DNA of 64,000 nucleotides from Actinotalea lenta (lineage in GTDB: Bacteria; Actinomycetota; Actinomycetes; Actinomycetales; Cellulomonadaceae), in NCBI RefSeq assembly GCF_030586465.1, contig NZ_JAUQYP010000001.1, positions 1,817,834-1,881,833 of the forward strand. Direction: 5' to 3'. Numbering within the stretch: position 1 is the stretch's first letter; each line of letters begins with the position of its first letter. The notes under the pieces were generated by a model. That model was not told where the DNA came from. It did no database searches and saw only the letters and a program-made list of their open reading frames with translations. Positions 1 through 8,799 of this stretch are shown piece by piece. The translations under genes and the position numbers were made by a program.

Positions 1-139
1 GGACGTGTCCGCCTATGGCGTCGCCGCGGCCCGGGCGCTGCTCGACCTGGTGAAGGGCGGCGACGCCGTGGGCCTGACGCCCTCGACCGCCACGCTCGTC
101 GACCGCGGGAGCCTCGCCCAGGTCCCGGCCGGCAACTAG
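1..139 (+). CDS. LacI-family transcriptional regulator, C-terminal end only
   Basis: The reading frame is open from base 2 to a TAG stop at 137-139, and the gene begins before the window. The last residues include TPSTATLVDRGSL, which resembles the C-terminal strand of the LacI/GalR effector-binding domain, where a (L/V)VxRxS(T/L) segment precedes the stop. The gene lies 201 bases upstream of, and in the same direction as, a sugar-importer operon, which is the usual place for a local LacI-type repressor. It is therefore likely to control the mannoside operon downstream. Only about 45 residues are visible, so the DNA-binding domain cannot be checked and the family call rests on this tail and on context. 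Confidence 0.6.
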   Translation, partial: DVSAYGVAAARALLDLVKGGDAVGLTPSTATLVDRGSLAQVPAGN

Positions 140-199
140 GGACGCGCGATGCCGGGCCGCCACTGCGCGCGGCCCGGAGCGGGGACGCGTCGGGGCAGG

Positions 200-272
200 G
201 GTAACGATCACGTAACGACTGTGACGTTTAAGTACACGACCCTTGTCAGCCTCGCCTTAAACGTTAAAGTAC
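200..272 (+). promoter_or_regulatory. Control region of the mannoside operon with a 12-bp direct repeat
   Basis: This AT-richer patch lies in the 201-base gap between the LacI-type gene and the binding-protein gene. ACGTTTAAGTAC at 224-235 recurs as ACGTTAAAGTAC at 261-272, 11 of 12 bases identical with starts 37 bases apart. The second copy is embedded in CCTTAAACGTTAAAG, which is close to a palindrome centred on CG, as LacI-family operators usually are. GTAACGATC/GTAACGACT at 201-219 is a further short repeat. I infer operator sites for the neighbouring regulator. No convincing -35/-10 pair could be assigned. Confidence 0.45.
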
Positions 273-340
273 AGGCAGTCGCCACGGTCGGCGGCCCCCC
301 GCGTGGCAGCGGTGGTCTGGTACGGACAGGAGAAACATCG

Positions 341-1678
341 ATGAGGATGCGGAACACGGCTGCACTTGCGGTCGCGGCCGGACTGGTACTCGGGCTCGGG
401 GCGTGCGGCGGCGTGAGCACGCCGGGTTCGTCGGCGGCCGGCTCGTCGTCGGCGGATGCGGGCCCGGCCGGCGAGATCACCTTCCTGACGAACAGGACGG
501 ACCTGCAGCAGGACGGCACCTTCGACGGCTACGTCACTGAGTTCCAGAAGACCTACCCGAATGTCAACGTGAAGGTCGAGGGCATCACCAACTACGCCGA
601 CGACGTGCGTACGAGGATGAGCACGCCCAACGGCTACGGCGACGTGCTGATGATCCCGCCGTCGGTTCCCGCCAACGAGTTCCAGACGTTCTTCGAGCCG
701 CTCGGGTCGGTCTCGGACCTGGCCGCGACGTACCGCTTCCAGGCCCCCGCGAGCTACGACGGCACGCAGTACGGGATCGCGCTCGGAGGCAACGCGAACG
801 GCGTCCTGTACAACACCAAGGTCTGGGCGGACGCCGGCATCACCGAGCTGCCCACGTCGCCCGACGCGTTCCTCGCGGACCTGGCAGCCATCAAGGCCTC
901 GACAAGCGCGATCCCGCTCTACACGAACTACAAGGACGGCTGGCCGCTGGGCGGCCAGTGGTTCAGCAACGTCGGCGCGATCTCCGGTGACGTCAACGCG
1001 CAGAACGAGATGGCCCACGACCCGGCGCCCTGGACCCCGGGCAAGGACGTGTACGTGATCGACTCGCTGCTCTTCGACGCCGTGGCGAAGGGGCTCACCG
1101 AGTCGGACCCGCTCACCACGAACTGGGAGCAGTCGAAGGGAGACTTCGCCACCGGCAAGATCGCGACGATGGTGCTCGGCTCTTGGGCGATCTCTCAGTT
1201 CCAGGCGGCCGCGAAGGACGCAGGCGTGGATCCGTCCGTCGTCGGCTTCATGGCTTTCCCGGCCACCGCCCCGGACGGCAAGCAGTACGCCACCATCGGC
1301 GGCGACTACAACCTGGCGATCAACGTCAACTCCAAGAACAAGGACGCTGCGCGTGCCTGGATGGACTTCCTCCTGCAGAAGTCAGGCTTCACGGACTCGC
1401 AAGGAATGATTTCCGCACTCAAGGATGCGCCCCTGCCGGCCAACCTCGCGAGCCTGTCGGACAACGACGTCACCCTGATCGAACCGGCTCCGGCACCCGC
1501 GGGTGAGGAAGGCTTGCTCAACTCGGTCGCCGACAAGTCGAAGGTCGACGTCTGGGGCAACATCTACCGCCAGAAGCTCGTCGACGTGGCGCGAGGCCAG
1601 GCGTCCGGTGACAAGGCGTCGTTCTTCGCCGACCTCAATGCCAGGTGGGCCAAGGCCGTCCAGGAGCTCGCCTCCTGA
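341..1678 (+). CDS. Sugar ABC transporter substrate-binding lipoprotein (family 1)
   Basis: This 445-residue extracytoplasmic solute-binding protein captures an oligosaccharide for the two permeases that follow. ATG 341 is chosen because GGACAGGAG lies just upstream and because it places a proper lipoprotein signal at the N-terminus: MRMRN, then a hydrophobic stretch, then LGLGACGG, with the lipobox Cys near residue 23. After a Ser/Ala-rich linker the mature part has the usual layout of carbohydrate-binding proteins of the MalE/UgpB type. The downstream beta-mannosidase suggests manno-oligosaccharides or mannosides as ligand. That specificity is inferred from context, not read from the binding site. 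Confidence 0.88.
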   Translation: MRMRNTAALAVAAGLVLGLGACGGVSTPGSSAAGSSSADAGPAGEITFLTNRTDLQQDGTFDGYVTEFQKTYPNVNVKVEGITNYADDVRTRMSTPNGYGDVLMIPPSVPANEFQTFFEPLGSVSDLAATYRFQAPASYDGTQYGIALGGNANGVLYNTKVWADAGITELPTSPDAFLADLAAIKASTSAIPLYTNYKDGWPLGGQWFSNVGAISGDVNAQNEMAHDPAPWTPGKDVYVIDSLLFDAVAKGLTESDPLTTNWEQSKGDFATGKIATMVLGSWAISQFQAAAKDAGVDPSVVGFMAFPATAPDGKQYATIGGDYNLAINVNSKNKDAARAWMDFLLQKSGFTDSQGMISALKDAPLPANLASLSDNDVTLIEPAPAPAGEEGLLNSVADKSKVDVWGNIYRQKLVDVARGQASGDKASFFADLNARWAKAVQELAS

Positions 1679-1767
1679 CCCGGCGCGCCCCGGTGTCGTC
1701 ATCTCGCGCAGGGCGACACCGGGGCGTGCGCTGCGGTACGCACGTCAGTCCGACTCTTGGAGCTTCG

Positions 1768-2751
1768 ATGTCGATCGTGTCGAACGGTTCGCTGGCGAGG
1801 TCCGGTGCCGAGGAACCGATCGCTGTGCGGGGGCGCCGACCCGTGCGCCCGCGTGGCCGGCGGCGCGGGCAGGGTCCGCGAACGCGGCGACTGGTACGCG
1901 GCCTGACTCCCTACCTCTTCGTGGCGACCGCGTTCGCACTGCTGGTCCTGCTGACCTACCTGCCGGCGGCCAACATGGTGTGGTACAGCCTCAACGAGTG
2001 GTCGGGCTTCGGCCCGGTCGACAGCTTCGTCGGCCTGAGGAACTACGTCGAGGTGTTCACCGACCCGTCAATCTTCGCGGTCTTCGGCGTGAGCCTGTAC
2101 TACTTCGTCGGCTCCTTCGTCCAGATGGCCCTCGCCCTGTACTTCGCGACGGTGCTCAGCTTCAGCACCAGGTTCTCCAACCTCTTCCGCGGCATCTTGT
2201 TCTTCCCCTACCTCATCAACGGTGTGGCGATCGGGTTCGTGTTCCTCTACCTCTTCCAGCCGGGAGGCACGCTCGACACCGTGCTCGGGTGGGTAGGGGT
2301 CTCCAGCCCTCCGCAGTGGCTCGGGGATGCGTCGATCGCCAACTACTCGCTCGCCGGTACGTCGGTGTGGCGGTACACCGGGCTGAACTTCGTGCTCTTC
2401 CTGGGCGCCATCCAATCCATCCCTCGCGAGCTCTACGAGGCCGCCGAGCTCGACGGCGCGGGCCGCTGGCGCCAGTTCCGCTACATCATCTTCCCCGGGA
2501 TCCGACGCATCATCGGCCTGTCGTTCATCCTCGCGGTCTCCGGGTCCCTCTCAGTCTTCGAGATCCCATACATCATGACGTCCGGTGCGAACGGCACGTC
2601 GACGTTCGTGATCGAGACGATCCAGACGGCTTTCCAGTACCGACAGGTCGGCCTGGCGTCAGCGATGGCCGTCGTCCTCCTGGTCATCGTCCTCGTCGTG
2701 ACGTGGATCCAGCGAAGAGTCTTCCCCGACGAGAAGGTGGATCTCGTATGA
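1768..2751 (+). CDS. Sugar ABC transporter permease (MalF-type)
   Basis: This 327-residue inner-membrane permease has a basic Arg-rich N-terminus (residues about 15-45) followed by six hydrophobic segments. The cytoplasmic EAA loop reads EAAELDGAGRWRQFRY, which docks on the shared ATPase. ATG 1768 is used because earlier in-frame starts would read through the intergenic region. The gene forms a heterodimeric channel with the next permease and ends in an ATGA overlap with it. No ATPase gene is present in the operon, as is common for actinobacterial family 1 sugar importers, which share an MsiK-type ATPase encoded elsewhere. Confidence 0.9.
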   Translation: MSIVSNGSLARSGAEEPIAVRGRRPVRPRGRRRGQGPRTRRLVRGLTPYLFVATAFALLVLLTYLPAANMVWYSLNEWSGFGPVDSFVGLRNYVEVFTDPSIFAVFGVSLYYFVGSFVQMALALYFATVLSFSTRFSNLFRGILFFPYLINGVAIGFVFLYLFQPGGTLDTVLGWVGVSSPPQWLGDASIANYSLAGTSVWRYTGLNFVLFLGAIQSIPRELYEAAELDGAGRWRQFRYIIFPGIRRIIGLSFILAVSGSLSVFEIPYIMTSGANGTSTFVIETIQTAFQYRQVGLASAMAVVLLVIVLVVTWIQRRVFPDEKVDLV

Positions 2752-3566
2752 AGCGCACGGTCGCCGGCACAGTCAAGTACGCGACGTTGATCGGCGCTTC
2801 GTTCGTGGTCCTCTTGCCGCTGACGGTCGTGCTCTTCGCTAGCTTCAAGACAAAGAAGGAATATGCGACCACCGGCCCCCTTGCGCCCCCTGAGAACTGG
2901 CTGAACTTCCAGAACTTCATTGACGCCGCCGTCAAGAGCGACATGGTGTCGGGATTCATCAACACGACGATCGTCCTCGCGATATCTCTGACCGGGACGG
3001 TGATCATCGGCACCATGGCTGCCTACGCCATCGACCGGTTCGACTTCCGCGGACGGAAGCTGGTCATGGCCATGTTCCTGGTGGCGACCCTGATCCCCAG
3101 CGTGACGAGTCAGGTGGCCACGTTCCAGATCATCTCCGGGCTCGGCCTCTACAACACGAAGGCTGCTCTGGTGCTGCTCTTCATGGGTACCGACATCATT
3201 GCCATCTACATCTTCATCCAGTTCATGCAGTCGATTCCGGTGGCGCTGGACGAGGCCGCGATGCTCGACGGCGCCAACCGGTGGACCATCTACTGGAGGA
3301 TCATCCTGCCATTGCTCAAGCCCGCGATAGCCACGGTAGCGATCATCAAGGGGATTGCCATCTACAACGAGTTCTACCTGCCTTTCCTCTATCTGCCCTC
3401 GCAGAATCTCATCTCCACATCGCTGTTCCGGTTCAAGGGACCGTACGGCGGCCAGTGGGAGCTGATCACGGCGGCGACCGTGATGGTCATCGTCCCGACC
3501 GTCATAGCGTTCGTCTTCTTGCAGCGATGGATCTACCGCGGTCTGACGGCTGGGGCGGTCAAGTGA
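2748..3566 (+). CDS. Sugar ABC transporter permease (MalG-type)
   Basis: This 272-residue second permease of the importer starts at ATG 2748, which overlaps the previous stop by four bases (ATGA) and implies translational coupling. It has about six membrane segments and a clear EAA loop, EAAMLDGANRWTIYWRI, near residue 180. The C-terminus (RWIYRGLTAGAVK) matches the usual MalG-like ending, where a (K/R)G(L/M)xxGAVKG tail is typical. Its stop overlaps the GTG start of the beta-mannosidase gene, so import and hydrolysis are encoded in one transcript. Confidence 0.9.
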   Translation: MKRTVAGTVKYATLIGASFVVLLPLTVVLFASFKTKKEYATTGPLAPPENWLNFQNFIDAAVKSDMVSGFINTTIVLAISLTGTVIIGTMAAYAIDRFDFRGRKLVMAMFLVATLIPSVTSQVATFQIISGLGLYNTKAALVLLFMGTDIIAIYIFIQFMQSIPVALDEAAMLDGANRWTIYWRIILPLLKPAIATVAIIKGIAIYNEFYLPFLYLPSQNLISTSLFRFKGPYGGQWELITAATVMVIVPTVIAFVFLQRWIYRGLTAGAVK

Positions 3567-6082
3567 CCGCCCCGTCCACCGCGGGGGTGGCCCGGGCGGT
3601 GGAGCGGCGGCAGCTGACCACGTGGACGCTGCACCTCGTCTCGGCGGACTCCGACGTCCCGCAGGCGCTGGCTCCGGTCCTGCGGGCCGGGCTCGAGACC
3701 ACGGTGCCCGGCTCCGTGCTCGGCACGCTGATCGCCGCGGGCCTGGCCAGCGACGTGACCGTCGACGGGCGCGAAGAAGACGTCGCGTGGGCGTCGGGAT
3801 GCAGCTGGGCCTACCGGGCCACCGTGCCCAAGACCGGTGACGGCGCGCGAGTGCGGGTCGTGCTCGAAGGTGTCGACACGCTCGGGGTCGTGCGCGTGGA
3901 CGGTCGCGACGTCGCCCAGACCGACGACATGTTCCACCGGTGGGTCGTGGACCTCGGGGTCGACGATGCGCCTGGTGCGTGGTCGGTCGAGGTCCAGGTG
4001 GACCCGGTTCTCCCGGCGATCCGCGCCGCTCAGCGGGCTCACCCCCTGCCACGCGCGGAGATGTACGAGATCCCGTACAACCAGGTGCGCAAGATGGCCT
4101 GCTCGTTCGGCTGGGACTGGGGGCCCACCACCGCGACCGCGGGGCTCTGGCGCGCCGCCCAGGTCGAGCGTGCGCACTCGGCCGGGCTCGCGCGTGTTCT
4201 CCTGGCGCCGACCTGGGACGGGGGGGCGGTGCTGAGAGGCACCGTCGTCGTCGAAGGCGACGCGCGAGCCGCCTCGGTCAGGGTGGCGGCCGCAGGAGGT
4301 GGGCGGACCCTCGTCGAGGTCGAGGTGCCGGTCGAGGCATCTGCTCGTGAGCTGGACCTCCCGGTCCCCGGGGCCGAGCGCTGGGACGTGGCGGGGCGTG
4401 GTTCGCAGCCGCTGTACGACGTCGAGATCGTCCTGCTGGCCGCGGACGGGTCGGGCGTGGACCGCGTGACGCGTCGAGTGGGCTTCCGCCGGGTCGAGCT
4501 CGTCCAGGAGCCGGACGCCGGGGGGCGGAGCTTCGAGCTGCGCGTGAACGGTGCGCGCGTGTGGGCCCGAGGATTCAACTGGGTCCCGCCCGACGTGCTG
4601 CCCGAACGGGTGACGCGCGAGCGTGCACGGTTGCTGGTCGGCGAGGCCGCGGCAGCCGGAGCGAACCTGTTGCGGGTGTGGGGCGGGGGGGTCGTCGAGT
4701 CCGACGACTTCTTCGACGTCTGCGACGAGCTCGGCGTCCTGGTCTGGCAGGACTTCGGGTTCGCCTGTGCGGCCTATGCGGAGGACGACGACCAGGCCGC
4801 GCGAGTGCGACGGGAGGTCGAGGACGCCGTCGTCCGGGTGGGGCACCGACCGTCACTCGCCCTGTGGTGCGGCAACAACGAGAACCTGTGGGGCTGGCGG
4901 GACTGGGGTTGGCAGGACGTCCTCGGCCCCGACGGGGCGTGGGGAGCGCGCCTGTACTACGACGTGATCCCCGGCGTCCTGTCCTCCCTGGACCCTGCGC
5001 GGCCCTACGTCCCTGGCTCGCCGTTCTCGCCCGACACGCACGCGCACCCGAACGACCCGACACAGGGCCTCACCCATCATTGGGACACCTGGAACCGGCT
5101 GGACTACACCGCCTTCGACGACAAGTCCTCGCGGTTCGCCTCCGAGTTCGGCTGGCAGGCGCCGGCGTCGTGGCCGACGCTGGTGCGCGCGATCGGCCAT
5201 GAGCCGAGGTCCGGGGACGACCCCGACCTCCGTCGCCTGCAGAAGCATCCCGACGGGCGTGCGGCGCTGGCCCGGGCCGTGGCCGACCACGTTCCGCACC
5301 TACCGACCGACGGGCGCGGCTGGTACCTGGCCACCCAGCTGGTCCAGGCGCGCGCCCTCCGCGCCGCCGTGGGCCGGTTCCGCTCACTGCACGATCTGTG
5401 CTCGGGCGCTCTGTGGTGGCAGCTGGACGACTGCTGGCCCGCACAGTCCTGGGCAGTGCTCGACGTCGCCGGTCGGCGCAAGCTCGCCTGGTACGCCGCA
5501 GCCGAGGTCATGGCACCGCGTGCGGTGATCCCGACCGCCGCCGCCGACACCTGGGGCCTCACCCTTGTCAACGACCTCCCGCAGGACTGGGAGGTGGCCG
5601 GCACGCTTCGCGTGCTGGACGAGGCGGGCGGGGCGCTGCACGAGCAGCGGATCGACAGCGTCGTTCCCGCCGACGACCATCTGGTGGTCGCCCCGGCGGG
5701 CGTGCCGCGTGGCGGCAGCCTGCGTGGGGCTGCGGTGGTGGTCGTCGACGTCGACGCGGTGCGCGGAGCTCGATGGATCAGGCCCGACCTGGAGCTGACC
5801 CATCTCCGTGCGAGCCTGTCCGTGGTCGAGGTGTCCCGCGGACCCGACCGGGTTCAGGTCACCGTGGCGGCCCGGTCGCTCGTCCGCGACCTCGTCCTCC
5901 TCGCCGAGCTCGCCCCCCAGCTCAGCGACGCGCGTGTGGACGGGCAGCTCCGGCTGCTGCTCCCCGGAGAGCGCACGACGTTCACGATCCACGGGTCAGC
6001 CGCCGACGCAGTGGCGGACGCGGACCTGGTGGGCCTGCTCGCTGCGGGGGGCGAGCTGGACGTCACCTGGGAGCCGGGATGA
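3563..6082 (+). CDS. Beta-mannosidase, glycoside hydrolase family 2
   Basis: This 839-residue enzyme releases mannose from the non-reducing end of beta-mannosides. No signal peptide is present, so it acts in the cytoplasm on imported oligosaccharides. GTG 3563 overlaps the permease stop (GTGA), which fixes the start. Order of parts: an N-terminal sugar-binding jelly roll (to about residue 200), an immunoglobulin-like domain, a TIM barrel and C-terminal beta domains. The acid/base is Glu440 in CGNNENLWGW and the nucleophile is Glu528 in ASEFGWQ, both characteristic of GH2 beta-mannosidases rather than beta-galactosidases. The length is close to the family norm of about 820-860. Its stop overlaps the start of the decayed epimerase gene. 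Confidence 0.93.
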   Translation: MTAPSTAGVARAVERRQLTTWTLHLVSADSDVPQALAPVLRAGLETTVPGSVLGTLIAAGLASDVTVDGREEDVAWASGCSWAYRATVPKTGDGARVRVVLEGVDTLGVVRVDGRDVAQTDDMFHRWVVDLGVDDAPGAWSVEVQVDPVLPAIRAAQRAHPLPRAEMYEIPYNQVRKMACSFGWDWGPTTATAGLWRAAQVERAHSAGLARVLLAPTWDGGAVLRGTVVVEGDARAASVRVAAAGGGRTLVEVEVPVEASARELDLPVPGAERWDVAGRGSQPLYDVEIVLLAADGSGVDRVTRRVGFRRVELVQEPDAGGRSFELRVNGARVWARGFNWVPPDVLPERVTRERARLLVGEAAAAGANLLRVWGGGVVESDDFFDVCDELGVLVWQDFGFACAAYAEDDDQAARVRREVEDAVVRVGHRPSLALWCGNNENLWGWRDWGWQDVLGPDGAWGARLYYDVIPGVLSSLDPARPYVPGSPFSPDTHAHPNDPTQGLTHHWDTWNRLDYTAFDDKSSRFASEFGWQAPASWPTLVRAIGHEPRSGDDPDLRRLQKHPDGRAALARAVADHVPHLPTDGRGWYLATQLVQARALRAAVGRFRSLHDLCSGALWWQLDDCWPAQSWAVLDVAGRRKLAWYAAAEVMAPRAVIPTAAADTWGLTLVNDLPQDWEVAGTLRVLDEAGGALHEQRIDSVVPADDHLVVAPAGVPRGGSLRGAAVVVVDVDAVRGARWIRPDLELTHLRASLSVVEVSRGPDRVQVTVAARSLVRDLVLLAELAPQLSDARVDGQLRLLLPGERTTFTIHGSAADAVADADLVGLLAAGGELDVTWEPG

Positions 6083-6816
6083 CGCCGCAGGAGTCGGCAT
6101 TCCTCGCGGCGCAGCGGGCAGACCTGCTCCGTTTCGCCGCGCGGGCCGTCCGGCTGCTCCGGCTCGCGGAGCACGGTGTGCGCAGCCTGAACGACGTCTT
6201 CCGGGATCGGTGGCATGGCGGTTGGTACTCGTCCGTCGGTGGGGGCTCGCCACGGGACGCGCCAACAGGCACACCGTCGAGGCGTACCTGGCCGCCGGAG
6301 ACGTGACGGGCCAGCGCGCCTGGCACGAACGGGCGGGTCGCACGGTGGCGCGCGTCGCCGGCTGGGCGCAGGCCAACGGGTGGCGCATCCCGGAGCACTT
6401 CGACGGCGACTGGAAGCCGCTGCTCGACTACCACCGCGACCAGCCGGCGCACCCGGTCCGCCCCTACGGTGCCACCGTCGGCCACGCCCTGGAGTGGGCC
6501 AGGCTCATGCTGTCGGTCGCCGCGTCGCTGGGGGCCGACGCCCCCGCCGGGCTCGAGCGTGCGGCGGTGGCCCAGTACGACCGCGCCGTCGCCGACGGCT
6601 GGGGCGTCGACGGCGCCGATGACTTCGTGGACACCACGGACTGGGACGGCACGCCGGTGGTCCGCGAACGCATGCACTGGGTGCTGGCCGGGCGTATCGG
6701 TCCGGCCCGGGAAGCCCGACGCCTACCACGCCTCCCAGGCGGCACTCCTCCCTGCGCTTCCCCTCGTGCCCTCTTTCGCTGCAGCGCTTGCTCGGGCGCG
6801 GCCACGACTCCCGTGA
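6079..6816 (+). pseudogene. Decayed AGE-family (N-acylglucosamine 2-epimerase-like) sugar epimerase
   Basis: The original start, ATG 6079, still overlaps the mannosidase stop (ATGA), so this was the last gene of the operon. Three blocks match the AGE family in order. The N-terminal block (ESAFLAAQRADLLRFAA, then DVFRDRWHGGWYSSV) is in frame 1. The middle block from about 6243 (ANRHTVEAYLAAGDVTG, NGWRIPEHFDGDW, GATVGHALEWARLML, TTDWDGTPVVRERMHWVLA) is in frame 3. The C-terminal block from about 6709 (GKPDAYHASQAALLPALPL) is back in frame 1, ending at TGA 6814-6816. Intact relatives have about 400 residues. Only about 740 bases remain, so internal segments have been lost and the product is surely inactive. 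In this context the ancestor was probably a mannose isomerase or mannobiose 2-epimerase. Confidence 0.85.
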
Positions 6817-6902
6817 CGGACCCGCCCACCGTGAGGAGCTCTCCGGCCCGCGGCCCACGCTCGCGGCAGGGTGGACGGGCCCCGCTCGGCTCCGCGCGTC
6901 GG

Positions 6903-6973
6903 AGCGGACGACGGGAATCGAACCCGCGTAGCCAGTTTGGAAGACTGGGGCTCTACCATTGAGCTACGTCCGC
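6903..6973 (-). tRNA. tRNA-Gly, anticodon TCC
   Basis: Read on the minus strand, the sequence folds as a complete cloverleaf of 71 nt. The acceptor arm GCGGACG pairs with CGTCCGC and is followed by discriminator U. A D-arm with AGCTCAATGGTAGAGC follows. The anticodon loop is CTTCCAA (anticodon TCC), and the T-arm contains GGTTCGATTCC. CCA is not encoded. Its 3' end faces the epimerase pseudogene. Confidence 0.95.
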
Positions 6974-7066
6974 GTGGCCCGTCCGGGCCGTGCCCCAGGG
7001 TAGTGGCACGCAGCCCTCCGGCTGAACACGGCGGACGACGCAGCGGCGGCACTACGATGCGCAGCA

Positions 7067-7140
7067 CGGGATGTGGCGCAGCTTGGTAGCGCGTCCGCTT
7101 TGGGAGCGGAAGGTCGTGGGTTCGAATCCCGCCATCCCGA
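7067..7140 (+). tRNA. tRNA-Pro, anticodon TGG
   Basis: A 74-nt cloverleaf. CGGGATG pairs with CATCCCG and is followed by discriminator A. The D-arm contains GCGCAGCTTGGTAGCGC, the anticodon loop is TTTGGGA (anticodon TGG), and the T-arm contains GGTTCGAATCC. CCA is not encoded. It lies divergent to tRNA-Gly and 113 bases ahead of the trigger factor gene. Confidence 0.96.
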
Positions 7141-7253
7141 CCCGGTGAGGCTCACGCGCGACGAGCGCGGCCGGTGCCGTAGGATCGACGGGCCGAGCGC
7201 GTGGCTCACGCCTGCCCGCGCACCCCTGACCACCACATCTGGAGACCACTGCT

Positions 7254-8615
7254 GTGAAGAGCGATGTCGAGACCCTGGACGCCACCACGGTCAAGCTCAC
7301 CGTCGAGGTGACCGGGGAGGAGCTCAAGCCCAGCGTCGACCACGCCTACCAGGCGATCGCGTCGCAGGTGCAGGTCCCCGGCTTCCGCAAGGGTAAGGTC
7401 CCCGCCCGCATCATCGACCAGCGCATCGGCCGTGCGGCCGTCGTCGAGCAGGCCGTCAACGAGGGGATGGCGACCTTCTACCGGCAGGCGATCACCGAGG
7501 CGAACCTGCGCCCGCTGGGTCAGCCGGAGATCGAGGTCACCGAGATCCCGGCGCTGACCGAGGCCACCGGCGGCCTGACCTTCACCGCCCAGGTCGAGGT
7601 GCGCCCGGAGATCGCGCTGCCCGCCCTGGACTCGCTGACCGTGACCGTGGACGACGTCGAGGTCACCGAGGCCGATGTGGACGCTCGCCTGGACTCCCTG
7701 CGCGAGCGCTTCGGCACGCTCGTCGGGGTCGACCGGCCCGCGGCCGACGGCGACTTCGTGGTGCTCGACCTGGCTGCGCACGTGGGCGAGGAGGAGGTCG
7801 ACGCGGTCAGCGGGATCTCCTACCAGATCGGCGCCGGCAACATGCTCGAGGGCCTGGACGAGGCGCTCGTCGGCCTCTCGGCGGGGGAGACCACCACGTT
7901 CGAGACCGCGCTGGCCGGCGGTGAGCACGCCGGCGAGACCGCGACCGTGACGGTGACGGCGACCTCGGTGAAGGTGCGGGACCTGCCCGAGCCGGACGAC
8001 GACTTCGCTCAGCTGGCCTCGGAGTTCGACACGCTCGAGGAGCTCCGGGCCGACCTGCGGGTGCAGGTCGCCGGGACCAAGGCGTCGAACCAGGCGGTGC
8101 AGGCGCGGGACGCGCTGCTGACGGCCCTGCGTGAGCAGGTCGAGATCCCGATCCCCTCCGGCGTCGTGCAGGCCGAGGTGCACCGGCACCTGGAGTCCGA
8201 GGGTCGCCTCGAGGACGACGAGCACCGTGCCGAGGTCGAGAAGGACGCGACCGAGAACCTCACCCAGCAGATCCTGCTCGACGTGCTCGCCGAGCAGCTC
8301 GAGATCAAGGTCTCCCAGCAGGAGCTCGTGGACTACCTGATCAACGCCGCCCAGCAGTACGGCATGGACCCCAACGAGTTCATCCAGACCCTCGACCAGC
8401 AGGGTCAGATCCCGGCGATGATCGGTGAGGTCGGCCGTTCCAAGTCCGTCGCCGTGGCGCTGCGCCAGGTCTCGGTGGTCGACTCCACGGGTTCGGCGGT
8501 GGACCTGACGCCGTACATCGGCACCGACGAGGAGGCCCAGGGCGAGGAGCCGGAGGCCGGCGAGGCGTCGCAGGCCGACGAGCAGGACGAGGCCGAGGCG
8601 ACGCCCGCCTCCTGA
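7254..8615 (+). CDS. tig: Trigger factor, ribosome-associated chaperone and prolyl isomerase
   Basis: This 453-residue chaperone binds nascent chains at the ribosome exit tunnel. GTG 7254 follows CTGGAGACC. The N-terminal ribosome-binding domain carries the signature loop with [13 protein letters not shown] near residues 44-56. The FKBP-type isomerase domain spans roughly residues 155-245 ([25 protein letters not shown]). The C-terminal helical arms follow, ending in an acidic Glu/Ala/Asp-rich tail common in actinobacterial trigger factors. It precedes clpP1-clpP2-clpX, the widely conserved tig-clpP-clpX order, and is separated from them by a strong hairpin. Confidence 0.97.
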   Translation: MKSDVETLDATTVKLTVEVTGEELKPSVDHAYQAIASQVQVPGFRKGKVPARIIDQRIGRAAVVEQAVNEGMATFYRQAITEANLRPLGQPEIEVTEIPALTEATGGLTFTAQVEVRPEIALPALDSLTVTVDDVEVTEADVDARLDSLRERFGTLVGVDRPAADGDFVVLDLAAHVGEEEVDAVSGISYQIGAGNMLEGLDEALVGLSAGETTTFETALAGGEHAGETATVTVTATSVKVRDLPEPDDDFAQLASEFDTLEELRADLRVQVAGTKASNQAVQARDALLTALREQVEIPIPSGVVQAEVHRHLESEGRLEDDEHRAEVEKDATENLTQQILLDVLAEQLEIKVSQQELVDYLINAAQQYGMDPNEFIQTLDQQGQIPAMIGEVGRSKSVAVALRQVSVVDSTGSAVDLTPYIGTDEEAQGEEPEAGEASQADEQDEAEATPAS

Positions 8616-8623
8616 GCGCACCT

Positions 8624-8666
8624 CGAGACCGCCGGCCCGCGCCACACGCGCGGACCGGCGGTCTCG
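8624..8666 (+). terminator. Hairpin terminator after tig
   Basis: CGAGACCGCCGG pairs perfectly with CCGGCGGTCTCG. After one mismatch the stem continues with CCGCGC/GCGCGG and closes on a 5-nt CACAC loop. There is no T-run, as is usual in high-GC actinobacteria. It begins 8 bases after the tig stop codon and separates tig from the clp promoter. Confidence 0.75.
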
Positions 8667-8710
8667 TGCGTCGGGCGCGGGGTGCGGACGAACGGCCGGC
8701 GGACCCGCCG

Positions 8711-8728
8711 GGTGCGCCGACAGCGAAA
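8711..8728 (+). promoter_or_regulatory. Candidate ClgR operator upstream of clpP1
   Basis: CGCCGACAGCGAA at 8715-8727 fits the core CGCYNANRGCGWW that I recall for the actinobacterial Clp regulator ClgR at every position. The outer flanks fit less well. It lies about 72 bases upstream of the clpP1 start, ahead of TTAGGGT at 8767-8773, which could serve as a -10. ClgR activating clpP1P2 is established in Corynebacterium and Streptomyces. That the site is used here is inference. Confidence 0.5.
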
Positions 8729-8799
8729 ACCTCCCCGGAGCGGACGTGGCGGCCCTGGGCACCGCGTTAGGGTCCAAGAACATCGAGACGAGGAGCGCC

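Noticed and set aside
6079-6816. Sequencing frameshifts breaking an intact epimerase gene
   Set aside because: Whole segments of the family (several hundred bases) are missing, which base-calling errors cannot produce.
6816-6973. Attachment site of an integrated element at tRNA-Gly
   Set aside because: The decayed epimerase ends close to the tRNA 3' end, but no integrase and no second copy of the tRNA end are visible in the window.
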